64,000 nt of DNA, taken from positions 62,001 through 126,000 of IMG/VR virus record IMGVR_UViG_3300036859_000816; one strand, written 5' to 3'. Position numbers and translations under genes: made by a program. Every line of letters starts with the position of its first letter. Positions within the stretch are counted from its first letter, which is position 1. The notes beneath the pieces are model-generated. The model saw nothing but the letters and a program-made list of their open reading frames with translations, searched no databases and was not told the DNA's origin. Below, piece after piece: positions 47,239 to 57,076 of this stretch. The DNA is from a virus.

Positions 47239-48210
47239 ATGGTTGTACGAGGCCAAGACATCGAATACACACCCGGCAAAGGACGCGGTAGCCGGCGCAA
47301 AGGTCGCATGGGCGCGAGGGCAATCATTCATACGGACGATGATGGTGAAACTTTTTACGTGAGCGTACACGACACCATTGCAGGACAGCTCACATCTGAA
47401 TTTCCCGAGGTCTCAACTGCTTTCTCCGATCTCGACGCTGCGGATAAATGGGCAGCTGAAACTCTATTGGCTCGCAAGCGAACATGGTTAGGAGCATCCA
47501 TGCAACGTAACGCGCATCAACCACTTGCTATATCGGGCACGGCTTATCAATTCGAAGGCTTGAATTGGCGGCGCTCTTCCGACGAAGATTGGGAAACCGT
47601 CATGTATAGCCCGTATGGCGAGCGCGTACGGTTCGTGGGCGAGCGCGTCATCGATGGCTCACCCGTGCATGTCTGGCGCGCGGGTCCGATGAGGTTCATT
47701 GCGCAGTTGGCTCACATGTCGCCGAACGCTGCGCCTCCACCGCCGCCTCGGCGCCGTCGCACTGCCGATCCTTCATTGCGCCGCGTTCGCGCCATCGTCG
47801 AGCGCGAAGAGCGGCCCTTCGAACCCGAGCGGCGCTATCCGCGCGAAACCAAGCCGCATCACTTCGTCGTCAATGCTGAGCCGTTCCGTGAACCCGATGA
47901 AGAAGTCGCCGGCTATGGGATTTGGTACGGTCCGGATGGACCGGACGGCGATGTTGCGACCGAAGTCGAAATCGAACACCTGGGCTATGAGCGCGACCGC
48001 TATATCGTGCGCGAGTACCACCATGCCGAAGGCTATATTGATGACTACGATCCCGATGAGCCGTTTTTAGTCGTCGAAACCCTGGTTGACAAAGCGGATC
48101 TGCCGGATGTCGACGATCGTTTGGCTTTACGTTACGCCGCGGCTATTGGTGTCCAGCAGATGTCCGAACGCGGCGGCGAGGAGTCGTGGGCTTCGGAACT
48201 ACCGCGCTAG
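47239..48210 (+). CDS. Modular hypothetical protein
   Basis: The 323-residue protein has a basic start, an alpha/beta domain, the peptide GASMQRNAHQPL resembling the LRRNA linker of the 45325 protein, another domain, a Pro run (APPPPPPRRRR) and an acidic C-terminal domain. It follows the acidic proteins on the same strand. Function unknown. Confidence 0.5.
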   Translation: MVVRGQDIEYTPGKGRGSRRKGRMGARAIIHTDDDGETFYVSVHDTIAGQLTSEFPEVSTAFSDLDAADKWAAETLLARKRTWLGASMQRNAHQPLAISGTAYQFEGLNWRRSSDEDWETVMYSPYGERVRFVGERVIDGSPVHVWRAGPMRFIAQLAHMSPNAAPPPPPRRRRTADPSLRRVRAIVEREERPFEPERRYPRETKPHHFVVNAEPFREPDEEVAGYGIWYGPDGPDGDVATEVEIEHLGYERDRYIVREYHHAEGYIDDYDPDEPFLVVETLVDKADLPDVDDRLALRYAAAIGVQQMSERGGEESWASELPR

Positions 48211-48222
48211 AGGTATCTCGAT

Positions 48223-48627
48223 TCAAACAACGACGCCGGCCGAGCGCTTGATTGCTGAAATTTCCTCTTTACGCCAGTACGGTATGTCATCGTAAACATC
48301 AACGCTGTATCGACCAGTATTAATATCAATGGGACTGATCATTACGTCACCGCGCATGGTTTTGTTCAACCCGTACACGATCTGCGATGCCGTATTCACG
48401 CTCGGCGCCCAACCCCAGCTATAGTGGCGGCCTCGCCAGTTGCCGACTATTTCATACTTTGTCGGCACTTCGTACGGACCATAGACGTCGTACCACTTCT
48501 GCGGCTCGGCAACCTGCATTGCTCGCTTGACCTGAGCAGCCATCGTCCAAACGTTGGAGCCCAAATACAGCGTCCAGCCGGTGTATTGGTTCCATTCCCA
48601 AACGGTGTAGCGCGTCCGCATCGCCAA
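48223..48627 (-). CDS. Trp/Tyr-rich hypothetical protein
   Basis: A 134-residue beta-rich protein (RTRYTVWEWNQYTGWTLYLG, WYDVYGPYEVPTKYEIVGNW). It resembles the small alpha/beta modules of the proteins at 51.7-53.3 kb in style, with VW near the start and a GP(Y/W) turn. Function unknown. Confidence 0.5.
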   Translation of the reverse strand: MAMRTRYTVWEWNQYTGWTLYLGSNVWTMAAQVKRAMQVAEPQKWYDVYGPYEVPTKYEIVGNWRGRHYSWGWAPSVNTASQIVYGLNKTMRGDVMISPIDINTGRYSVDVYDDIPYWRKEEISAIKRSAGVVV

Positions 48628-48670
48628 TGAGTGTCGTCCCGCTCACCCAGAGTCGTCAATTTTTCGCGCA

Positions 48671-49060
48671 CTACCAGGCGCAGTAGCCGCCCAAGCCCGC
48701 CGGAGCGACCGGAACTTCTGGTGCTGGAGCGACGACCGGCTGCACTGCGATGGGAACTTCGTGGTGAATCACCGTGCGCATGCCTTGGCCGACGTACGCG
48801 CCGACCATCATGCTCAAGAGGTCCACGATCTGGTTGATTCGGCTCTCGCCGACGCCGCGATGAAAGACGGCTTCAGGATCGCGCGCTTTGATTGCTTCCA
48901 CGGCGCCCTCTGCCACTAGAGCAATCACCAGAGCAACCTTTGGATCGATGCCAGCTAGACCTGCTGCCGTGCCGACACCGAAGTGCATCGCCGTGGAAAG
49001 ATCGACGGCCGCGATGCCGGTTTCGTGCTCAGCAGTAGCTAACCAAGTTCGCGTGGTCAC
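48671..49060 (-). CDS. Two-helix membrane protein, paralogue of the 51350 gene
   Basis: From GTG 49060 the product contains TAMHFGVGTAAGLAGIDPKV, a hydrophobic segment (ALVIALVAEGAVEAI), GVGESRINQIVDLLSMMVGA and a Pro/Val-rich end. The paralogue shares HFGxGTAAG and GESxLNQIxD. Possible holin or virion-membrane protein. Confidence 0.55.
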   Translation of the reverse strand: MTTRTWLATAEHETGIAAVDLSTAMHFGVGTAAGLAGIDPKVALVIALVAEGAVEAIKARDPEAVFHRGVGESRINQIVDLLSMMVGAYVGQGMRTVIHHEVPIAVQPVVAPAPEVPVAPAGLGGYCAW

Positions 49061-49103
49061 GTTGGAAGCTTCGCACGCATGGCCTCGGTCGTGCAAGTTT
49101 TGG

Positions 49104-49373
49104 CTACCAGTAGACTTCCCAGAGCTGCCAACCGACGACTCCCGTCTTGAGTCCGCCATAGCGTCTAGTCCCGAGCTGAACTCGTCCCGCTCGTTTCACT
49201 TTGCCCTTGCGCGCGAGCGATGCGAGCACGCGGTAAGCGACCTCAGGCGGAATGTTCAGTGCGGCTGCTACATTGTCCGTTGTCGCACGTGCAAAGCGTC
49301 CGTATTCATCGCGATCATCGGATTCGTAGCGGATCCAATCGTACGCGAGCGGTTCGAGCTCGGCTAACGTCAT
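49104..49373 (-). CDS. Small winged-helix-like protein
   Basis: From MTLAELEPLAYDWIRYESDD the 89-residue protein has TTDNVAAALNIPPEVAYRVL then ASLARKGKVKRAGRV, a winged-helix pattern with a basic wing. Probably a small regulator. The start lies just after the glycosyltransferase stop. Confidence 0.55.
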   Translation of the reverse strand: MTLAELEPLAYDWIRYESDDRDEYGRFARATTDNVAAALNIPPEVAYRVLASLARKGKVKRAGRVQLGTRRYGGLKTGVVGWQLWEVYW

Positions 49374-49377
49374 GATG

Positions 49378-50694
49378 CTAACGCTGGGCGACGACGCGAC
49401 CATATTGATCAACGACAGGATCGCCGCGGCGCCAATCCTTGAAAAAAGCTCCGCTGCTCTGACCGAGCCGCGCATTGTGTCCGTGGTTCAACATGCTGGG
49501 CAGATCGATACGATGTTCCAGCAATGATGGCGCATGGATGCAGATCCATTTACCGCGCTGGCAGATGACTTCACTGAGCGCCAAATCTTGGTCGTTTAGT
49601 CCCGGATGGATGTCAAACCACAGCTTTGAGCGTTCTCGAATCCACGGCACGTCACGACGATGTATGAGCGTCCCCTGTGAATAGGCTATGCGACAATTCG
49701 TCCAACGACACTTTGTTGGGATCTTACGCCACTTGCGGTCGAATGAAGAGTACGTCGAGCCGCCCGCATCGAACACCCAACCGACGCCGAAGCGCGGGTC
49801 GTCGAGCTCGGGCCACGTGCTGAGGTTGTACAGAATGTGGCGATTCACGTCGACATCGTCTTCAAGGCGCAGCACGAGATCAGTATCGGCGGCGGCAAGC
49901 CGGTCCAGTACGGCCAAAAAGTGCTCGCGACTGTTGTGCTCCGGTCGCTGAAACATGACATCGTAATTCGTACCGATATCGGACGCTTCGATAGCCTGGC
50001 GCACCTGCTCCCAACCTGGCCGCGGCTGCGGCGGAGCCTGAACTACGACGGTAATCGAACGCGTGCTCTTCGGCGTATTACCAAACGGCTGGCTGTAGCG
50101 TTCTTGCCCGGGCAGACCGCCCCATTTGCTCAGGTAATACGCGCGGCTGTGCGACGGATCGAGCTCAGCAACCGAACCTGCTTTCGCCAATGTGGCCGAA
50201 CGGACGTGTTGAGCATCGGAGCGCAATGATGTTCGTTCGATGCCAGCGTGGCGCATTCGGAACGCGTAGTCGTTGTCTTCATAGTACGCGGGATAGAATT
50301 TTTCATCGTAAGGACCGACCCTGCGAGTGCACTCGGCAGATTGACCAAACAGCGCCCAGCCGAGGCCGCATTCTACGAAGATTGCGCCGCTATCGAGCGC
50401 TTGAACTAGAAGCCGAAATGTGTCGTGGCCAAGTGTCACGTCGTCGTTCGCAATGATGACGCTTTCACCGTTCGCGCGCTCCAGTATGCGGTTCCACGAA
50501 GCGGCGACGCCTAGGTTTCGTTCTGGTCGAATGACTTCGACGTTCGGCAACGTCGGCGTTGGTAAGGTTCCGCCGTTATCGACGATAACGTAGCCGCTTG
50601 GACGCATCGAGCCGCGCTCGGCTGAATCCAGCAAGTGCGCCAAGAGTTCGTAACGGTTCAGCGTCGGTACGCCTAAGAGCACGGTCGCCTCCAC
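49378..50694 (-). CDS. Two-domain GT-A (family 2-type) glycosyltransferase
   Basis: From GTG 50694 the 438-residue protein has a GT2-like N-terminal domain (LLGVPTLNRYELL, VIRPERNLGVAASWN, ESVIIANDDVTLG with a DxD-like acidic site, PAYYEDNDYAFRMR) paralogous to the 57077 gene. A second domain starts SITVVVQAPPQPRPGW and has LVLRLEDDVDVNRH, paralogous to the 50673 gene. The fusion therefore joins two catalytic modules found separately nearby. A sugar-transfer role is likely; acceptors unknown. Confidence 0.75.
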   Translation of the reverse strand: MEATVLLGVPTLNRYELLAHLLDSAERGSMRPSGYVIVDNGGTLPTPTLPNVEVIRPERNLGVAASWNRILERANGESVIIANDDVTLGHDTFRLLVQALDSGAIFVECGLGWALFGQSAECTRRVGPYDEKFYPAYYEDNDYAFRMRHAGIERTSLRSDAQHVRSATLAKAGSVAELDPSHSRAYYLSKWGGLPGQERYSQPFGNTPKSTRSITVVVQAPPQPRPGWEQVRQAIEASDIGTNYDVMFQRPEHNSREHFLAVLDRLAAADTDLVLRLEDDVDVNRHILYNLSTWPELDDPRFGVGWVFDAGGSTYSSFDRKWRKIPTKCRWTNCRIAYSQGTLIHRRDVPWIRERSKLWFDIHPGLNDQDLALSEVICQRGKWICIHAPSLLEHRIDLPSMLNHGHNARLGQSSGAFFKDWRRGDPVVDQYGRVVAQR

Positions 50695-51335
50695 TGCTTT
50701 GCAAAAGCGCCGCGCGTTGTAGCGGTACCGCGAACACTGTGTCGATGTTTCAATGTGCTGGGCAAATCGATGCGGTGCTCTACAAGCGCCGGAGCATGAA
50801 TTGCAATCTGACGACCGCGTTCGATGATTGCGCAACTCAGCGCTTGATCTAAGTACTGGTGTTGATGTGGCGGCTTGCGCGTGAACCACTGAGCGCATAG
50901 ATCCCGGATATCTGGCAAGGCTTGGCGAGGAAATACAATTGCCTGCGAGTACGGCAACGTATTCTTGTGCCACCTGGTTTCCGTCGAAGGACGGCCCGCT
51001 TTACGATCGACGTCTTTCCAACCACGACCACCCGGATCGAAGAGCCAACCTGCGCCGAAACGCGGGTCGTGCACGGCGTCCCAAGTCATGATGTTGTGCA
51101 CGATGTGTTCATTGACATCGACGTCATCTTCGAGCCGCAGACACAATTCTGCGCCCGACTCGAACAATTGATCCAAGGACGCCAGTACATGATCCGCGAG
51201 TGAGCGCGTTGGCGGATGAAAAATCACTTCGTAGTTCGTGCCAATGTCCGAAGCTTCAATGGCCGCGCGGACTGTTTCCCAGCCCGGTCTGCCCGGCGCA
51301 TGACAGGCTTGAACGACGACGGCCAGACTGCGCAT
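50673..51335 (-). CDS. GT-A-like glycosyltransferase, paralogue of the 49378 C-terminal domain
   Basis: The 220-residue protein shares SDIGTNYEV, LCLRLEDDVDVNEHIVHNIM and DPRFGAGWLFDPGG with the second domain of the downstream gene. EDDVD is probably the metal and nucleotide-sugar site. Its end overlaps the next start by 22 bases. Likely arose by domain duplication. Confidence 0.7.
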   Translation of the reverse strand: MRSLAVVVQACHAPGRPGWETVRAAIEASDIGTNYEVIFHPPTRSLADHVLASLDQLFESGAELCLRLEDDVDVNEHIVHNIMTWDAVHDPRFGAGWLFDPGGRGWKDVDRKAGRPSTETRWHKNTLPYSQAIVFPRQALPDIRDLCAQWFTRKPPHQHQYLDQALSCAIIERGRQIAIHAPALVEHRIDLPSTLKHRHSVRGTATTRGAFAKQWRRPCS

Positions 51336-51349
51336 AAGCTATTTCTAGC

Positions 51350-51724
51350 TCAATGCTGCCCGCATTTGCCACCACATTTGCAGCCGCCTGCGCAGCCGAG
51401 TGCTCCGATACCAGTCGGAGCAGCCGGTGCTGTGGTAGCGCTACGCACCACCGCACCAGTGTAGACGCCGGCAACGGTGAGCAGTACATCGGTGATTTGG
51501 TTCAGGCAGCTCTCGCCGGGTTGGCGCCGTGTCAGGCCGGCTTCACCGCGGCGTGCGACTTCGATCGCGGCCTTGTAGCCGAGAGCCGCAAGAATCACGA
51601 GCACGGGACTGACGCCCAGCACACCGGCAGCCGTGCCGATACCGAAGTGCGCAGCGCTCCGCGAGTCGAGCGCGGCTATGCCCTGCTCTTGCGCGTTATT
51701 GGCAACGACGGGAAACTGGCGCAT
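51350..51724 (-). CDS. Two-helix membrane protein with Cys-rich tail
   Basis: A 124-residue paralogue of the 48671 protein (SAAHFGIGTAAGVLGVSPVL, PGESCLNQITDVLLTVAGVY). It ends in GCAGGCKCGGKCGQH, an extra Cys/His cluster absent from its paralogue that could bind metal or form disulfides. Confidence 0.55.
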   Translation of the reverse strand: MRQFPVVANNAQEQGIAALDSRSAAHFGIGTAAGVLGVSPVLVILAALGYKAAIEVARRGEAGLTRRQPGESCLNQITDVLLTVAGVYTGAVVRSATTAPAAPTGIGALGCAGGCKCGGKCGQH

Positions 51725-52426
51725 TCACAACCGCGTCCAGTCGCCGTTCAGCATTCCCTCGATACTCCAGACATCCGGCTCATAGCCGAGTTGAAACGCG
51801 GCACGCTCGAGTGCTTCGAGTGAGTTGGGCGCGCGCACATGTGTCACGGCTGTGCCGCCGGCCGGCGCACTGTAGGTAATCTTGTACCAATTGAGCTCGC
51901 CGTGGGGACGCGCTTCGTTCGCTTCCATTTCGGTACTGGGCGTCAACACAATCGCATGCCAGATGCTTTTCGCGGGAAACGCGATTACTTTTTCGCCTTC
52001 AACACGAAAGTTTCTGAGCCTCTCACCTGAATGTAGCACTCCAGCATCTCTGAGCGCTTTGGCCAGAGTGTTCCGATCTGAAAATGCATTATCCGGCATG
52101 GCGACCGGACCCATGCGATCTTTATCGCTCGGACTGATCTTGTGCACGAACTTCACGTCGTAATATTCGACGCCGGCCGGATTCGCTGCCACGCCTCCAC
52201 CGGCATAAATGTGCTCACCGCTGCCCGCACGATAGATGCGCATGATCTCGAAGCTACCTGCTCGCGGATCCTTGCCGTGGCTCACTGCTCGATCGTGGCT
52301 TCCCTCCGTAGCGCTGATGCGCGCGTACGTCCGCGCGGTCTGTGCATCGTATGGTCCCCAGGGACCTTCCGTATCCAGCGGCATGTTGTCGCGATCAAGC
52401 GCCCAGACCCAGTATTGCTCGGCCAT
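51725..52426 (-). CDS. Modular protein with module A
   Basis: From MAEQYWVWALDRDNMPLDTE the first 75 residues (module A, ending EIMRIYRAGSGEHIY) are clearly homologous to the middle of the 52428 protein. The rest is a different alpha/beta domain. Probably from module shuffling; function unknown. It follows its homologue with a one-base gap. Confidence 0.6.
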   Translation of the reverse strand: MAEQYWVWALDRDNMPLDTEGPWGPYDAQTARTYARISATEGSHDRAVSHGKDPRAGSFEIMRIYRAGSGEHIYAGGGVAANPAGVEYYDVKFVHKISPSDKDRMGPVAMPDNAFSDRNTLAKALRDAGVLHSGERLRNFRVEGEKVIAFPAKSIWHAIVLTPSTEMEANEARPHGELNWYKITYSAPAGGTAVTHVRAPNSLEALERAAFQLGYEPDVWSIEGMLNGDWTRL

Positions 52427-52427
52427 G

Positions 52428-53279
52428 TTAATTCTCGCGTCCGGTTTCAATGAAGCGCCAAGCTGCAAGCCGTGCTGCCTTGCGCGTCCTGTGGCCGTAA
52501 CTCCGGAAGTTTGGGTCACTTATAGGGCGCCACTTCCAGCCATACAAATAGTCGTTTGAGTCACGGTAAACCTCGTAGCCTTCCGGCGCGCGTGCTTCTT
52601 TTTCGCGTTGGCTCTCGTTTGCCTCGAAGCCTTCGGAGCCAGCAGGAAATATCCGGTGACCGCTGCCCGCGCGATAGATGCGCATGATCTCGAAGCGCTG
52701 CGGATCGGCGCCACGGCTGACGGCGCTATCATGCGTACCCTCTTGCGAACGAGCTCGCGCGTACGTCTTCGCGGTCATCATGTCGAACGGACCATACGGA
52801 CCGTAGCCGGCGAGTGGCACGTTGTCGCGCCCGAGCGGCCAGACGTAGTACTCGGCATTGCTTCGAAACGTGCTGCGGTCCAATCCTTCACGCTCATCCT
52901 CGTACGATTCGCTGCGCGTGTGTCCTTCGAACAGATCCATCGCTTCGTCCCGAATCATGCGTGGCGCGATCTCGCGTGGTGCAAAGCCGGGACCCTCAAT
53001 CAGGAAGAAGTGCGCGTCCGCCTGCTGCGTGAGCATGTGATCGATGACTTTCATCGCTTCATTGCGCTGGCGTACCGTCATATTGCCCACACGCATGAGG
53101 TGCGTGCCGGATTCGTACGGCATCCACAGCAACGGCTCACCGGTCCAATGTTTAAGAACGAACGTCTTGTCGTGCATCAAATCCGAACGCCGAAAGCCCG
53201 TGAACTTTCCGGTTTCTTTGACGATGGCCTGCATGTGCTCGAACAGGTCGCGGCGCTCATCGGGTCTTGGTTCGGCCAT
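52428..53279 (-). CDS. Modular protein with modules A and B
   Basis: The 283-residue protein has a unique N-terminal domain, module A (YYVWPLGRDNVPLAGYGPYG to EIMRIYRAGSGHRIF) and module B (APEGYEVYRDSNDYLYGWKW to TRKAARLAAWRFIE). Module A is shared with the 51725 gene and module B with the 45325 gene. Likely a structural or internal virion protein of a shuffling family. Confidence 0.6.
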   Translation of the reverse strand: MAEPRPDERRDLFEHMQAIVKETGKFTGFRRSDLMHDKTFVLKHWTGEPLLWMPYESGTHLMRVGNMTVRQRNEAMKVIDHMLTQQADAHFFLIEGPGFAPREIAPRMIRDEAMDLFEGHTRSESYEDEREGLDRSTFRSNAEYYVWPLGRDNVPLAGYGPYGPFDMMTAKTYARARSQEGTHDSAVSRGADPQRFEIMRIYRAGSGHRIFPAGSEGFEANESQREKEARAPEGYEVYRDSNDYLYGWKWRPISDPNFRSYGHRTRKAARLAAWRFIETGREN

Positions 53280-53286
53280 GTAATCC

Positions 53287-54015
53287 TCAGAGGATACGAG
53301 CAGATAAGCGCATAAATGGTATCAGCAAATCGTCCGCGTTGGTCATGTTGCGAAATGCGCCCGTAATCGTTTGATTTGGTTCGATTTTCACCCAGCGTTC
53401 CACCGAGTACATGACCGACAAGGTGTCATCGGCCAAGGTCGTCGTTTCCTGAGCTTCGGCCGTTGTCGTATCTGTGCCGATGAGATCGCCATCGATGTCA
53501 ATGGCGAGCTGAATGAGCAGCTGCACAGGATCAGATTCGGGCGGTCGTATCGATGCCTGCGCGCGCACGACAATGTTCGTCGGCTCGGCGCCGACATAGG
53601 TCATTACGCCTGTCTTGAACTCGATAAGAAATGGAGACGTTGGATTGAACGGATTCCAGAACACAAACTGACCGGGTTGCGCTGCCCAGAATGTCGAACC
53701 ATCGACGAAGCTTACCGTGGGTGGTCCGCCTGTTACGACTTCGCTTTGCCATGCAAGATTCGGATCGACAGGAGAAACGAGCAACACCCAACGACCAGGA
53801 CCAGCGAGCGGCTGAACTACTTTCGTACCCGAAGGCGTATCCGTGCTGTCCTTGTGCAGTACGTACAGCGATTGGTTCTCAATGACGTAGCAGAGCGAAC
53901 CGTTCGGCAGTTCGGTCGTGATGATGTTCTGCAAGGCATCGCTGTCGCTAAAGCCGAGAACACGAGCTCGAGGTCCGAGTATACGAGTATCTACGCTCGC
54001 GATGCGGTCAGTCAT
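53287..54015 (-). CDS. MTDRLA-family fibre-like protein 4
   Basis: From MTDRIASVDTRILGPRARVL the 242-residue protein has the family N terminus (DSDALQNIITTELPNGSLCY, KVVQPLAGPGRWVL) and a C-terminal beta domain with IDIDGDLIGTDTTT, comparable with the Leu-Asn-Gly/Leu-Asn-Ser motif of other copies. It begins just after copy 5 on the same strand. Confidence 0.65.
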   Translation of the reverse strand: MTDRIASVDTRILGPRARVLGFSDSDALQNIITTELPNGSLCYVIENQSLYVLHKDSTDTPSGTKVVQPLAGPGRWVLLVSPVDPNLAWQSEVVTGGPPTVSFVDGSTFWAAQPGQFVFWNPFNPTSPFLIEFKTGVMTYVGAEPTNIVVRAQASIRPPESDPVQLLIQLAIDIDGDLIGTDTTTAEAQETTTLADDTLSVMYSVERWVKIEPNQTITGAFRNMTNADDLLIPFMRLSARIL

Positions 54016-54025
54016 CGACGCTTGC

Positions 54026-54997
<972 letters not shown>

Positions 54998-55077
54998 GCC
55001 GCGGATTTTGCCGTCGCTTGCAAGCGGATGTCCAATTTTCGACGCAATTGGTCATGTACTTCGGTATGGTGGCTTCA

Positions 55078-57060
55078 ATGACCCTCTGTTTGACCATGAT
55101 CGTGCGCAATGAAGCCTCAACTATCGCTCGTTGCCTGGCCTCGGCGAAGTCCCTGATTGACTGTTGGTGCATCGTCGATACCGGATCGACGGACGAAACG
55201 AAGGCTATCATCATGCGCGAACTGTCGCACTTGCCCGGCGATTTATATTCGCGTCCATGGCTGAACTTTGGCCACAACCGCACCGAATCTTTGAACCTTA
55301 CTCGCGAGTGGCTCTCGAAATACTATGACCTGAACACTACATGGTGCTTGATGCTCGATGCGGACCACGAGCTCAAGAATCTCGGATTCATACCGAGCGA
55401 GCTGACCGAAGACTGCTATCTCATTGAGCAATTTGACGAGCACATCACGTACAGCAACGCGCGACTTTTACGTGCGAGCATATCGTGGCGCAGCGAAGGC
55501 GTGACGCATGAGTATTGGACCGGTCCGGGTAACCGTGCGCAGTTAGCATCACTGCGTATTCACGATCACAATGACGGCGGTAGCCGCGTCAATAAATTTG
55601 TCCGCGACGAGCGCCTTCTTCTTCATGGACTCATCGACGAGCCGAACAACGAACGGTACGTGTTCTATCTTGCTCAAACGTACGAATGTTTGGGCAAAAC
55701 GGAGAAAGCGATCGAACTGTATCGCAGGCGGACGCAGCTCGGTGGCTTTGAAGAAGAGCGCTGGATGGCGCGACTGCGCTTAGGCCGCATTTTGCTCAAC
55801 CAAAATGAAGCGCTCGGTGTGCATGAACTGCTCATTGCCACGGAAGAACGTCCGTCGCGCGCCGAGCCTCTCTTTACGTTGGCTCACTACTATCGCGAGC
55901 GCGGCAAGAATCAGCTCGCTTACTTGTTCGCCAAACGTGCACAAGAAATTCCGAAGCCCGGCGACACCCTGTTTGTCGAGCATCCAATTTATGATCGCGG
56001 CATTGCTCAGGAGCTGTCGATCGTGTCGTACTACACCGGCGATCGTAAGACGGGCATCTTGGCATGCGAACGCTTGCTTTCGACCGAGCCATACGATGCA
56101 AACGTCGAATCCAATCTCGCGTTCTATGCGCAGCCGCTAAACGGTAAGCGCGGTCAGTATCAGATCCCCGAAGAGCAGCGCACCTTCGACGGCACGCTCT
56201 ACAATTGCTCGAACCCGAGCGTGTGTGGCGACGTAGTCCTGGTTCGACTCGTTAACTACACGCAGGAGCACGGTCGCTGGTACGTTAGCCGCGACCATGA
56301 TGGCAAGATTCGTACGCGCAATGCCATCGCTCGCCAGGGTGAAGCGTTTACGATTCTTGACGAATCCATTCTGCAACGGTGGGAGCAGGACACGCGCATC
56401 CTCGGACTCGAGGACATTCGATTAGTTTCCTTTCAAAATCGCCTGTACTTTACGGCAACATGTTGTCAGGTGCCGGGCGCAGGCGGCAATCCGCAAGTTG
56501 TGCTCGGCCGCTTGTCAACGGATCTGCGCTCGGTCGAACACTTGGTTCCGATTCAATACGAGCGCCGCCGCAGCGTGGAAAAGAACTGGCTGCTTTGGCC
56601 GTATGGCGATGAGTTGCGGTGCGTGTACTCGTTCTCACCGTTCACGTGGTGGACACAAAATGTTGACGGCAGCATTGGCGGATCCGCTCACATGGGTCCG
56701 ACCTGGAGTTACGAGGGACGTCTTCGTGGTTCGGCGCCAGCCGTCGCGCTCGATACCGAGCGTACGTTGTTTCTTACGCATGACGTTGCACGGCGTGACA
56801 CCTACAACGTGTACACGCATCGTTTTGTCATCGTCAGTGGCGTGGTCAATGGTTCGAGTCGCATGCGCGTGACCGCACCCTTTTTTCTTGAACATTCGGG
56901 CATCGAGTATGCGTGCGGAGCCACGATTGTCGGCGATGATCTGCTCATCACCTACGGCTACGAGGACCGCGACGCGCGTTGGGTTCGTATCCCGCTGACG
57001 CGGGTCGCTCAGCAAGCCGCCAAAGAAGCCTCGGATGCAGTCGCCGTTAGCAGTGCCTAA
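55078..57060 (+). CDS. GT2 glycosyltransferase fused to TPR and a GH130-like beta-propeller
   Basis: From MTLCLTMIVRNEASTIARCL the 660-residue protein has three parts. The N-terminal GT2 domain has IVDTGSTDET and WCLMLDADHEL (DxD). A TPR-like helical region (about residues 205-330) follows. The C-terminal half resembles the five-blade GH130/DUF fold: GLEDIRLVSFQNRLYFT, EKNWLLWPYGDELRCVYSF, GSAPAVALDTERTLFLTH and IEYACGATIVGDDLLITYGY. The first two parts are a known pairing; adding the propeller is unusual. Three alternative ATGs lie within 60 bases upstream. Confidence 0.75.
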   Translation: MTLCLTMIVRNEASTIARCLASAKSLIDCWCIVDTGSTDETKAIIMRELSHLPGDLYSRPWLNFGHNRTESLNLTREWLSKYYDLNTTWCLMLDADHELKNLGFIPSELTEDCYLIEQFDEHITYSNARLLRASISWRSEGVTHEYWTGPGNRAQLASLRIHDHNDGGSRVNKFVRDERLLLHGLIDEPNNERYVFYLAQTYECLGKTEKAIELYRRRTQLGGFEEERWMARLRLGRILLNQNEALGVHELLIATEERPSRAEPLFTLAHYYRERGKNQLAYLFAKRAQEIPKPGDTLFVEHPIYDRGIAQELSIVSYYTGDRKTGILACERLLSTEPYDANVESNLAFYAQPLNGKRGQYQIPEEQRTFDGTLYNCSNPSVCGDVVLVRLVNYTQEHGRWYVSRDHDGKIRTRNAIARQGEAFTILDESILQRWEQDTRILGLEDIRLVSFQNRLYFTATCCQVPGAGGNPQVVLGRLSTDLRSVEHLVPIQYERRRSVEKNWLLWPYGDELRCVYSFSPFTWWTQNVDGSIGGSAHMGPTWSYEGRLRGSAPAVALDTERTLFLTHDVARRDTYNVYTHRFVIVSGVVNGSSRMRVTAPFFLEHSGIEYACGATIVGDDLLITYGYEDRDARWVRIPLTRVAQQAAKEASDAVAVSSA

Positions 57061-57076
57061 AACAAGGGAAACTTTC

